Shown here: positions 1 to 5,795 of the stretch, in pieces
Layout of the letters: every line of letters starts with the position of its first letter
Position numbering within the stretch: the first letter of the stretch is position 1
Assembly: GCA_013693915.1 (NCBI GenBank)
Contig: CP059264.1
Coordinates: forward strand, 3,062,292 to 3,068,436
Direction of reading: 5' to 3'
Source of the DNA: Dechloromonas sp.
Lineage (GTDB): Bacteria > Pseudomonadota > Gammaproteobacteria > Burkholderiales > Rhodocyclaceae
DNA: 6,145 nucleotides
Program-made: the position numbers and the translations under genes
Notes under the pieces: model-generated
Seen by the model: the letters and a program-made list of their open reading frames with translations, nothing else
What the model was told of the DNA's origin: nothing
Databases searched by the model: none

Positions 1-714
1 CCCGGCGAATCGTTCGAGATGCCGATGCCGCCGCACGGCGAACGCAAGCGCGTGCCGTCGGTCGTCTCGGCGCTGGCCCAGATCATCCGCTGGCGTTGCG
101 AACAGCTCGGCGCCTTCAAGCACGAAGGCCCGACCCCGGTCAAGGATGCCCTGTTCAGCATCAAGGAGCCGAAAACCGGCACCGACGGCACGCTGTCGTG
201 GACGGTCGACGTCAGCAATCCCTCCACCGGGGAGGATTTCGTCCTCGGGCTCAAGGAAATCACCCTGCCCGACGGCGTCACCCGCCCCTACTCGATGTGG
301 CTGTCCGGCAACTATCCGCGCGCCCTCGACGGCCTGTGCAAGCTGCTGTCGCTCGACATGCGCGTCCTCGATCCGGCGTGGATCGGCATGAAGCTGCGCA
401 AGCTTCTCGACTATCCCGAGCCGCTCGGCGACTTCATGGCCTTCGTCCCCGGCTCGCGCAAGCAGCAGACCTACCCGTCGACCGTCGCCTACATCGCCCA
501 GCTCATCATCCACCGCTACGCGATGCTCGGCATCCTCGACGAGAACGGCTTCCCGCTGCAGCAGATGGGCATCCTGAAAGCGCCGGAGGACGCCAGCAAT
601 ACCGTGCACCCGACCCAGGGCAAGCTGTGCAGCGAATGCGGCAACCACACGATGATCCGCAAGGACGGCTGCGACTTCTGCACCGCCTGCGGCGCGGTGG
701 GGACTTGCGGCTGA
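1..714 (+). CDS. nrdJ: Vitamin B12-dependent (class II) ribonucleotide reductase, C-terminal part
   Basis: Class II ribonucleotide reductase makes deoxyribonucleotides from ribonucleotides in the cytoplasm using adenosylcobalamin, independent of oxygen. The frame is open from base 1 with no stop, so the true start lies outside the window; 237 residues are visible and the ATG at 19 is probably internal. Visible features are the conserved block around PYSMWLSGNYPRALDGLCKL and LDPAWIGMKLRKLL (about window residues 97-135) and a cysteine-rich tail with CSEC, CDFCTAC and a final C near the stop. That tail is the metal or redox cysteine module typical of NrdJ C-termini. The catalytic barrel is not in the window. 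In some proteobacteria (Pseudomonas) the enzyme is split and this part is a separate NrdJb subunit; the window cannot tell a split gene from the end of a long one. Codon use is strongly GC-biased, unlike the next gene. Family recognition is from remembered motifs. Confidence 0.8.
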   Translation, partial: PGESFEMPMPPHGERKRVPSVVSALAQIIRWRCEQLGAFKHEGPTPVKDALFSIKEPKTGTDGTLSWTVDVSNPSTGEDFVLGLKEITLPDGVTRPYSMWLSGNYPRALDGLCKLLSLDMRVLDPAWIGMKLRKLLDYPEPLGDFMAFVPGSRKQQTYPSTVAYIAQLIIHRYAMLGILDENGFPLQQMGILKAPEDASNTVHPTQGKLCSECGNHTMIRKDGCDFCTACGAVGTCG

Positions 715-747
715 TAGGCGGCAGCGGTGCCGGCAGTGGAGAGAACG

Positions 748-777
748 AAGGCCCTGGAAGCTCTCCGGGGCCTTTTT
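748..777 (+). terminator. Intrinsic terminator of nrdJ
   Basis: A 7-bp perfect stem pairs AAGGCCC (748-754) with GGGCCTT (768-774). The 13-nt loop can pair further (GGA 756-758 with TCC 764-766), and a T-run follows at 773-777. It lies 33 bp after the nrdJ stop codon and should isolate nrdJ from the downstream island. Confidence 0.85.
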
Positions 778-853
778 CGTGCTTGATCGGAAGGGACTGT
801 CGAGCCTTGGTACGGACGGCAACTACCTGGTTCCAGAAACCGTCTCTTAGCAG

Positions 854-869
854 CTGTTGCGGTCGACCG
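854..869 (+). repeat. 16-bp direct repeat, copy 1
   Basis: CTGTTGCGGTCGACCG occurs here and again, exactly, at 2650-2665. The two copies bracket the ATPase-TIR gene. The core is palindromic; in this copy GCGGTCGACCGC (859-870) is a perfect 12-bp palindrome. It may be a dispersed genomic repeat or the scar of an insertion; the sequence does not decide between them. Confidence 0.6.
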
Positions 870-972
870 CCGAAATTGGCTCTTTTTCATCCCGGACTGG
901 CGCGGCCGGCCGGGAGTAAGATGGCCAACCGTGGTCTGACCCCGATTATGATTTTGGTATGGTCCGCAAAAA

Positions 973-997
973 CTGTCGTCCTATAACAAGGTTGGCC
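973..997 (+). other. Putative attI/R'-like recombination core at the 5' edge of the TIR gene
   Basis: CCTATAACAAGGTTGGCC (980-997) resembles the remembered end of the class 1 integron attI1 site. Over 975-997 about 18 of 23 positions agree, including the AACAA-G-GTT core. GTTGGCC (991-997) is one base away from the GTTRRRY core consensus and is the exact reverse complement of GGCCAAC at 2501-2507, just before the hairpin at the gene's 3' end. The start codon follows 21 nt after the core, as is common for integron cassettes. No intI gene is visible, and the attI1 comparison is from memory. Confidence 0.35.
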
Positions 998-1003
998 GAT
1001 ACT

Positions 1004-1010
1004 AAGGAGG
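1004..1010 (+). promoter_or_regulatory. Strong ribosome binding site that fixes the start at 1019
   Basis: AAGGAGG, a perfect anti-16S match, lies 8 nt before the ATG at 1019. The frame is open from an upstream GTG-type start at 959, but that one has no such site, so 1019 is preferred. Confidence 0.9.
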
Positions 1011-1018
1011 AGGCCCTA

Positions 1019-2530
1019 ATGCCGGAACCGTATATTCAGGACGTATTCAAGACCAGTGGTGTTCCCACTTACACGTTCGTCCATCCACGGGAGTATCCCC
1101 GGCTGCTTCTTAACTTGCGCACGCCCGGCCGCGGGTTGGTTGTTGAGGGACCATCGGGCATCGGGAAGACCACGGCCGTCGAGAACGCGCTTGCGCAATT
1201 GGGGTTGTCTGGGCGTGTCACGAAGTTCTCCGCCAGACTCCCTGAAGATGTCGAGTACATCACGATGCTACCTTCACTCGGCAGCGTTGGGACTGTAGTG
1301 GTCGATGACTTTCACAAACTGCCCCCTAGCGCCCGCCAGAGCCTCGCCGACTACATGAAGACCCTTGCAGACCGCTCCGCTGCGGATGTGAAGCTGATCG
1401 TGGTGGGGATCAATAAGGCTGGCGAGAGTCTCATCCAGTTTGCACACGACCTTGTCAACCGGCTCGACGTCGTGCCGTTTGAAAGTAATCCTGATGAACG
1501 CGTTCGAGAGCTTCTTACCAAGGGTGAAAACACTCTCAATATGCATCTTAACGTAGCGGATGAAATCGTGGCTGCCGCAAAGGGCAGCTTCTTCCTTGCG
1601 CAAATGCTGGCTCTGGAGGCGTGCCTCGCGTGCAAAATCACCGAACGTCAGGATTTCCTGGTTGAGACTGATACCAGCTTCGAGGCGCTTCGCGCCGAGA
1701 TATGGAAACGGTTGGGCACGAGTTTTCGCAAGCGGTGCGAGTCATTCTGCCGTGGCAGCAAGATGAAATCAGCGGGTCGAGCCCCGTACTTGCACATACT
1801 CAAGTGGCTCGCCGAGGAAGGCGAATGGACACTCGACCTGCGTTCTGCCATGCGACGGCACCGGAAGATGAGCGGAAGTGTTAGCCAGGTAGTCACCAAG
1901 GGCTATCTGGCGGACCTCCTTGCTGGCGACGAGGACATCGGCGCAGTGCTCCACTATGACGCCACGTCTGAACAGCTTACAGTGGAAGATCCCCTTTTCG
2001 TCTTCTACATCCGAAACATGCCATGGGCACGATTCGCACGTGAGTGCGGGTTCATTTCTGTGGAGTTCCAGCACCGCTATGATTTCGCCCTCTCATTCGC
2101 TGGACAGAAACGGGACGTCGCGGAAGCGCTACATGCCGCGCTCGCAGAACATGATGTGGAAGTGTTCTATGACCGTAATGAGCAGCACAGAATATTGGCA
2201 GAGAACGTCGAAGACTATCTGCTCCCCATCTACCAGTCGGAGGCTCGGTTCGTTGTGCCTCTGCTGAGCAGGGAATACCCTGAGCGAGTGTGGGCGCGGA
2301 TTGAATCAGACGCTTTTCGGGAGCGATTCGGAGAGAATGCTGTGATCCCCGTATGGTTCACCGACGCTCCACCGGGCATGTTTGATGAATCTAGGAAGTA
2401 TGGAGGTGTCACGTTCGACGCGGGCGGTAACTTGCATTCGCAGGCTGCAGAAATTGCCGAACTCCTCGTCAGGAAACTGGCTGAAGACAGGGATGCAACC
2501 GGCCAACAATCCGCTGCAGGCGACGGCTGA
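1019..2530 (+). CDS. P-loop ATPase - winged helix - TIR domain protein, candidate antiphage NADase
   Basis: The product has 503 residues. Residues about 25-235 form a P-loop ATPase: Walker A GPSGIGKTT (44-52, Lys50, Thr51), Walker B VVVDD (93-97) and a sensor-1-like strand KLIVVGIN (125-132). Residues about 255-335 look like a winged helix ending in TVEDPLFVFYIRN, as in ORC/Cdc6-like and archaeal-type STAND ATPases. Residues about 352-470 form a TIR domain: YDFALSFAG (354-362), VFYD (382-385), a FVVPLLS strand (411-417) and W425-x3-E429, the motif holding the catalytic glutamate of NAD-cleaving TIRs such as SARM1 and AbTir. No signal peptide or membrane segment is seen, so it should be cytoplasmic. 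By analogy with bacterial TIR defence proteins, phage sensing through the ATPase would trigger NAD+ depletion and growth arrest; this is inference. It stands alone, with no partner gene in the window. Its codons are less GC-rich than those of nrdJ, suggesting transfer. Domain calls are by eye; the ATPase and TIR calls are firm, the winged helix less so. Confidence 0.85.
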   Translation: MPEPYIQDVFKTSGVPTYTFVHPREYPRLLLNLRTPGRGLVVEGPSGIGKTTAVENALAQLGLSGRVTKFSARLPEDVEYITMLPSLGSVGTVVVDDFHKLPPSARQSLADYMKTLADRSAADVKLIVVGINKAGESLIQFAHDLVNRLDVVPFESNPDERVRELLTKGENTLNMHLNVADEIVAAAKGSFFLAQMLALEACLACKITERQDFLVETDTSFEALRAEIWKRLGTSFRKRCESFCRGSKMKSAGRAPYLHILKWLAEEGEWTLDLRSAMRRHRKMSGSVSQVVTKGYLADLLAGDEDIGAVLHYDATSEQLTVEDPLFVFYIRNMPWARFARECGFISVEFQHRYDFALSFAGQKRDVAEALHAALAEHDVEVFYDRNEQHRILAENVEDYLLPIYQSEARFVVPLLSREYPERVWARIESDAFRERFGENAVIPVWFTDAPPGMFDESRKYGGVTFDAGGNLHSQAAEIAELLVRKLAEDRDATGQQSAAGDG

Positions 2531-2546
2531 AGGCGCGCCTGAGCGG
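2501..2546 (+). other. attC-like bulged hairpin over the stop codon of the TIR gene
   Basis: GGCCAAC (2501-2507, R''-like) is followed by an imperfect hairpin. CCGCT (2511-2515) pairs with AGCGG (2542-2546), and CAGGCG (2517-2522) pairs with CGCCTG (2536-2541). A single G (2516) bulges on the left arm and the loop is 13 nt. An AAC-AAT start followed by a stem with an extrahelical base is characteristic of integron attC sites, which commonly overlap or follow cassette stop codons; here TGA is 2528-2530. The expected right-hand R' (GTTRRRY) is not present after 2546, where AACAA repeats begin. If this is an attC, it is truncated or degenerate. It could instead be a simple transcript-end hairpin. 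Confidence 0.4.
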
Positions 2547-2625
2547 AACAATCGGAGACACGGAACAACCGGCGACAAACAACCGGGGATAGAACAACCG
2601 CGGGAGAACAACCCGGAACAACCCC
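2546..2625 (+). repeat. Degenerate AACAAC-type tandem repeats
   Basis: AACAA followed by TC, CC or CCG recurs at 2547, 2564, 2578, 2593, 2607 and 2617, with spacings of 17, 14, 15, 14 and 10 bases. The rough unit is AACAACCGGNGANA. Another AACAA lies at 2505 inside the attC-like element. Regular spacing of just over one helical turn could suit a DNA-binding protein, but decayed slippage repeats are equally possible. Confidence 0.6.
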
Positions 2626-2649
2626 GCACAGACGACGGTTTCCCCCGCC

Positions 2650-2665
2650 CTGTTGCGGTCGACCG
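2650..2665 (+). repeat. 16-bp direct repeat, copy 2
   Basis: Exact second copy of the 16-mer at 854-869, lying 120 bp after the ATPase-TIR stop codon. A partial inverted relative (TGTCGACCGTTGCA) is near 2789. Confidence 0.6.
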
Positions 2666-2868
2666 GCAAAAACAGGCAATAATGCTGGCGCAGTCTTTGC
2701 GCCGATTCAAGAAAAGGGATGGTGCCCTGGTCTGGGTTGAGTTAGCAGGGGTGCAGAGCAATTTCCAGTCTCCGGCCGGTTCTTCCTGTCGACCGTTGCA
2801 CCTCGGATTTATCTTCAACCAGAGGAACGCAGGAGATGTCTCTGACCCCTTTGGGCTACTGAATCCGA

Positions 2869-2891
2869 TTAACCCAACTTAGCGGATTCGC
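2869..2891 (+). repeat. IS left terminal inverted repeat
   Basis: These 23 bp, beginning TTAACCCAACTTAGCGG, are the exact reverse complement of 4856-4878. The match stops at 2892. This end lies beyond the 3' end of the transposase gene. Confidence 0.9.
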
Positions 2892-2946
2892 GGTCTGTGG
2901 TGTGCTAAGTCATTGATCCATATAGGTGAGGATCTAAAGGTCTGCA

Positions 2947-4722
2947 CTACACGGGGGTGGCGGCTTTGGCTTGGGCGGCGGTAATTTTTGGTGGTGGCTG
3001 AGCTGGCAATTCAAGCCGCAGCTTCTCCAGCAACAGCTTGAGGTCGGCCTCGGGCTCGGTGTAGCGGGTGAGGCGGAGGGTTCGGCCGTCGGTGGTCGGA
3101 ATTTCGACGTCGAGCATCTGTACGGCGGCGAACTTGTCGAGCACGCTGCGCGGGTCAGGCCGGGCGCATGGGGCCGCAGTTGCTGGGCCAGCGTGACATG
3201 CAGGCAATAGGCGAGGAAGGCGATGAAGATGTGCGCTTCGATGCGCGCTTCTTTCTGGTGGTAGATCGGCCGGAGCGCGAGATCGCCCTTCAAATTTCTG
3301 AACGCTTCCTCCACCAGGGTGAGCTGGATGTAGGTGCGCCACAACTCGGACGGATCGGTGCCGGTCAGGTTGGTGCGCAGCAGGTAGCGGCCCTCGCGAC
3401 GGCGGATTTGTTTGAGCTTGTCGCGGTTCAGGCGGCAGCTGAAGCTCGGCTGTCGATCGTCGATTTTCACCTCGACCAGGCGCCAGGCGGACGGATACTG
3501 GCTACGTGCCGCGCCGAGGCGCATCAGCAGCTCCTTGTGCGTGAGCGTCATGCCGGAGAGTTGCTTCAGACGCGCCCACAGGCGCCTGAGCTGGCGCCGC
3601 CGCATCGCGCGCTCCTTGGCGATGCGATCGGTGCTTTGGGCGAAGACGTACAACTCACCGTCTTGCGGCAAGAGCTTGACCTGCACGCCGGGCCGGGCGT
3701 CCTGCCAGGGCTTGAGCAGCAGGGCTTGCTCGAGCTTCGTCAAGCGTCCCTTGGGCGTACCGACCAGGTAGTGCACCGGCGGATCGCTGTGACGCATCTG
3801 CTCGAGCGTCTCTTCTGTCGGGATGCCGCGGTCCATCACCCACACGCGTCGCGCTTTGCCGTACTGGCCCTCGATGCGATCGAGAAAGTCGCGCAGGGTG
3901 GTCTTGTCGGCGGTATTGCCGGGCAGCACCTCGTAGGCCAGCGGCAAGCCTTCAGGGGTGACCACCAGCGCGATGACGACCTGCACGCAGTCGGGGCGCT
4001 TGTCGCGCGAGTAGCCGAAGCGGCGCTTGTCGTCCTCATCATCGAAGGGCGGGTTGGCTTCAAAGTAGGTGCTCGTCAGGTCATAGAGCAGCAAGTCGAA
4101 TTCGACGTTGAACAGATCGCGCCAGCGGCTCACCAGGTGATCGAACACCGCGTTCTTGTGCGCCAGCAGCCGGTCGTGACAGGCGTAGAGCTTATGGATG
4201 TCCGACACGCTGGCGTCGGCGCCGAGCAGGTCGGCCAGTGCGCTGCGCTCGAACCACTGCCGATGCAAACGCCATTCGCTGCCCGACGATAGCAGCCGAT
4301 ACGCCACCAGCACGAACAACACCTGATCCCAGCGCGTACCCTTGCGGCTGCGGCACAAGCACTGTGCCCAGAACTGATCCAGTGCCAGCATCTCCCACAG
4401 CTTGAGCGTCAGCCAGCACGAACCCCACACACGCGGATGGCATAGCCGCAACTGCGACAGGCGCAGCCGCACCATCGCGTCGTCCACCCGCACTCGTCGC
4501 GCCGCTCTTCGGCAAACAGCGCCATCGAACGCGACACCTCTGCACGCTCGTCGAACACCTCCACCGACTTGCGCCAAGCCCGCTCCTGCGAAGAATTAAT
4601 TTCCCCAGATACAGCACGTGCCGCTGCAGCACGCGGCCACCCGGCAGGCGTCGATTCTCGACGATGCTCCAATACTGGTGCACCTTGCCATCTTTCCGTC
4701 GTCGGGTCACGCGCAGGAACAT
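2947..4722 (-). pseudogene. IS1634-family DDE transposase, broken by three frameshifts
   Basis: This enzyme would cut and join the IS ends. Reading from ATG at 4722, the N-terminus MFLRVTRRRKDG...VLYLG breaks at 4603-4606, continues as EINSSQERAWRKSVEVFDE in a second frame, and breaks again at 4488-4492. It continues as VDDAMVRLRLSQL in a third frame and breaks a last time near 3152-3154, ending with SVLDKFAAVQMLDVEIPTTDGR to TAG at 2947. All three breaks are explained by one missing base, two of them in G or C runs. The repaired product would be about 592 residues, normal for the family. The catalytic triad lies in the long central frame: Asp in LLYDLTSTYFEA (4080-4082), Asp in VWVMDRG (3831-3833), and Glu in YIQLTLVEEAFRNLK (3309-3311, spacing like the IS4 YREK signature). 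As read, no full-length transposase can be made. Homopolymer sequencing error is a real alternative to decay. Confidence 0.85.
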
Positions 4723-4855
4723 GGCTCCCCATTATCCGCATGCGCACACCGAAAGAAACAGGCAAGGTCTTCACTACAGCCAGTTTTCGGCAGTTACCCA
4801 CAGACCGACCGCTGATTTTTAAGCGAAAATTTCCGCCCCCACCCCTGAATCAAGG

Positions 4856-4878
4856 GCGAATCCGCTAAGTTGGGTTAA
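4856..4878 (-). repeat. IS right terminal inverted repeat
   Basis: Exact 23-bp inverted partner of 2869-2891. It lies about 134 bp upstream of the transposase start on the minus strand, so this end also holds the transposase promoter region. Confidence 0.9.
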
Positions 4879-4958
4879 CGACAATCCCCCGCGCACAATA
4901 TCCAAAATTCGCATATCAAGGGACCTCTCTTGCACCGTCGGGATTGGAACATGCTCTT

Positions 4959-4980
4959 CTGCGCCAGTGTCAAGGCGCAG
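4959..4980. repeat. Perfect 7-bp inverted repeat
   Basis: CTGCGCC (4959-4965) and GGCGCAG (4974-4980) are separated by 8 nt. No T-run follows on either strand, so it does not look like a terminator. It lies about 57 bp upstream of the -35 box at 5037 and might be an operator, but nothing else supports this. Confidence 0.4.
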
Positions 4981-5036
4981 GTCGGCGCTTTGGGAGGGCG
5001 TGGGCGATGCTCCAAGAGCCATTTGGCATTTTTGGC

Positions 5037-5066
5037 TTGACATGAAGCACGTTAGGCACCTATGGT
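5037..5066 (+). promoter_or_regulatory. Sigma-70-like promoter for the envelope operon
   Basis: A perfect -35 TTGACA (5037-5042) is followed, after 18 bp, by TATGGT (5061-5066), a 4/6 match to the -10 box. Transcription would begin near 5073, giving a leader of about 160 nt before the lipoprotein start. Confidence 0.5.
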
Positions 5067-5087
5067 GAAGTCAGCAGGGTTGCTTGT

Positions 5088-5116
5088 GACGGAATGGTTC
5101 TGACCGTCTTGTTTTT
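5088..5116 (+). terminator. Possible intrinsic terminator or attenuator in the leader
   Basis: GACGG (5088-5092) pairs with CCGTC (5104-5108), followed by TTGTTTTT (5109-5116). The stem is only 5 bp with an 11-nt loop, and an alternative GGT/ACC pairing (5096-5098 with 5103-5105) would compete. It sits between the promoter and the first gene, which would suit attenuation, but it is weak. Confidence 0.3.
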
Positions 5117-5233
5117 CCGTTCGGGTAGTGTCCTGTATTTTGCCGACAGGGAAGTGGGGATGTGTGTGGCCTATTTCGACTGTAAGCATCAAGGGCTGAA
5201 GTCTTGGTTTTGTCAAGAAACTCGAGGACACGG

Positions 5234-5770
5234 GTGTCAATCGGTATGCCTTCGCTATCCGGACTAGCTCTGGCCGGTCTTCTGGCGCTTGGAGGTTGCG
5301 CGTCACAACTTGCGACCAAGGAATCGCTTCCTGATTGGCGCCCCCTTCCCAGAGTTGGCGGGCGCATGCAGATCCAGGTTCGAGGCTGTATCGACCGGAC
5401 TGGTTACGCGACCCGTGATTTTAGCAAGGAGGCGACCGACGCGCTGGTTGAAAAGTTATCGGCTACTACCGAAATCGAGGTAAGACCTGACGGCCGCTAT
5501 ATAGTCACTTGCGATATCTCAAGCTTCGTCGAAGGGAGCGCCTTCAAGCGATGGCTTGTTCCAGGCTGGGGTGCTACGACTGGACAGGTCGCAGTGATGG
5601 TCACGGACTCACAGTCGGGTGAAACGCTGGCTATTATTCGCGGACGGGCCACAGTGGCGGCCGGGGGTCTTTATTCCGTAGGTGCCGACCAGATCATCTT
5701 GGCTTCCGCGCTTGATGACATCGTAAGGCAGTTCCGTCAATTCGCTGCCGGCAATGCGCCGTTGAAATGA
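5234..5770 (+). CDS. Exported lipoprotein, DUF4410-like
   Basis: Probable envelope lipoprotein of unknown role. From the GTG at 5234 it has 178 residues. A hydrophobic stretch LSGLALAGLLALGGC ends in a lipobox with the lipidated cysteine at residue 22, so it should be exported and anchored in a membrane. The mature part is a soluble alpha/beta domain with GSAFKRWLVPGWG (101-113), a VAVMVTDSQSGETLA strand pair and VAAGGLYSVGA (140-151). This pattern resembles the DUF4410 family, whose function I do not know; that assignment is from memory. The start is uncertain. GTG 5234 has GAGGA (5224-5228) 5 nt upstream. An in-frame TTG at 5204 would add the basic segment RNSRTR, giving a better signal-peptide n-region; ATG 5246 has no ribosome site at proper distance. 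The next gene begins 25 bp after the stop, so the two are probably cotranscribed. Confidence 0.75.
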   Translation: MSIGMPSLSGLALAGLLALGGCASQLATKESLPDWRPLPRVGGRMQIQVRGCIDRTGYATRDFSKEATDALVEKLSATTEIEVRPDGRYIVTCDISSFVEGSAFKRWLVPGWGATTGQVAVMVTDSQSGETLAIIRGRATVAAGGLYSVGADQIILASALDDIVRQFRQFAAGNAPLK

Positions 5771-5784
5771 CGGATCTCCCTATT

Positions 5785-5789
5785 GGAGG
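5785..5789 (+). promoter_or_regulatory. Ribosome binding site of the second operon gene
   Basis: GGAGG lies 6 nt before the ATG at 5796, a strong and well-spaced site that supports this start. Confidence 0.8.
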
Positions 5790-5795
5790 TTAGCG

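Larger units (their letters stand above)
715..1018. other. Intergenic region between nrdJ and the ATPase-TIR gene
   Basis: No gene is seen in these 304 bp. They hold the nrdJ terminator, copy 1 of the 16-bp direct repeat, a TCTGACCCC motif at 935-943 resembling half of a REP-type palindrome, an 8-bp inverted repeat GGCCAACC (923-930) / GGTTGGCC (990-997), an attI-like stretch (973-997) and the Shine-Dalgarno of the next gene. No convincing sigma-70 promoter was found. TATGAT (947-952) and TATAAC (982-987) both lack a well-placed -35 box. Confidence 0.6.
2531..2868. other. Intergenic region between the TIR gene and the IS
   Basis: These 338 bp contain no gene I can support; the open frames here are low-complexity and lack good start sites. 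Contents in order are the right arm of the attC-like hairpin, the AACAAC tandem repeats, copy 2 of the 16-bp repeat, a 6-bp perfect hairpin (GGCGCA 2687-2692 with TGCGCC 2698-2703, no T-run), and a TCTGACCCC motif at 2841-2849 like the one at 935-943. Confidence 0.55.
2869..4878 (-). mobile_element. IS1634-like insertion sequence, about 2.0 kb
   Basis: The element is bounded by perfect 23-bp inverted repeats and holds one minus-strand DDE transposase filling most of its length. IS1634-family elements have long single transposase genes of the IS4 superfamily, which fits. The outermost TTAA of each end is palindromic, so the true tip could be TTAACCC or CCCAAC. With the TTAACCC tip the flanks show a 3-bp CGA on each side; with CCCAAC, TTAA would be a 4-bp target duplication. 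Family name is by motif, not database. Confidence 0.85.
4879..5233. other. Intergenic region and long leader upstream of the lipoprotein gene
   Basis: No convincing gene is seen here. A minus-strand frame from 5043 running into the IS is not recognisable. The stretch holds a 7-bp hairpin (4959-4980), a sigma-70-like promoter (5037-5066), a possible attenuator (5088-5116) and a small inverted repeat CCTGT / ACAGG (5132-5150). Confidence 0.5.

Noticed and set aside
516..890. Minus-strand open frame opposite the end of nrdJ
   Set aside because: It crosses the nrdJ coding region and terminator and has no recognisable domain; a shadow frame.
954..987. Promoter for the TIR gene (TTGGTA ... TATAAC)
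   Set aside because: The spacer is 22 bp, too long for sigma-70, and no better -35 box is present; left unassigned.
2382..2882. Plus-strand open frame containing NNPLQATAEGAPER
   Set aside because: It overlaps the end of the TIR gene and runs through the tandem repeats into the IS end. The recognisable peptide is just translation of the attC-like element. There is no ribosome site or domain.
3168..4292. Long plus-strand open frame (374 codons)
   Set aside because: It lies wholly opposite the transposase coding strand, and its composition is that of a reverse-strand shadow; the DDE transposase motifs are clear on the minus strand.
4819..5043. Minus-strand open frame of 74 codons ending in the IS
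   Set aside because: Product not recognisable, no clear ribosome site, and its C-terminal part is IS end sequence. A gene fragment cut by the IS is possible but unsupported.
5026..5057. GTTAGGC at 5051-5057 as the missing right half of an integron attC
   Set aside because: It is 2.5 kb from the left half, across the IS, and no complementary R'' or palindromic arms lie near it. It falls inside the -35/-10 spacer of a plausible promoter.
5132..5150. LexA-like CTGT...ACAG
   Set aside because: The spacing is 9 bases instead of the 8 of the CTGT-N8-ACAG box, and the flanks do not fit; treated as a small inverted repeat.
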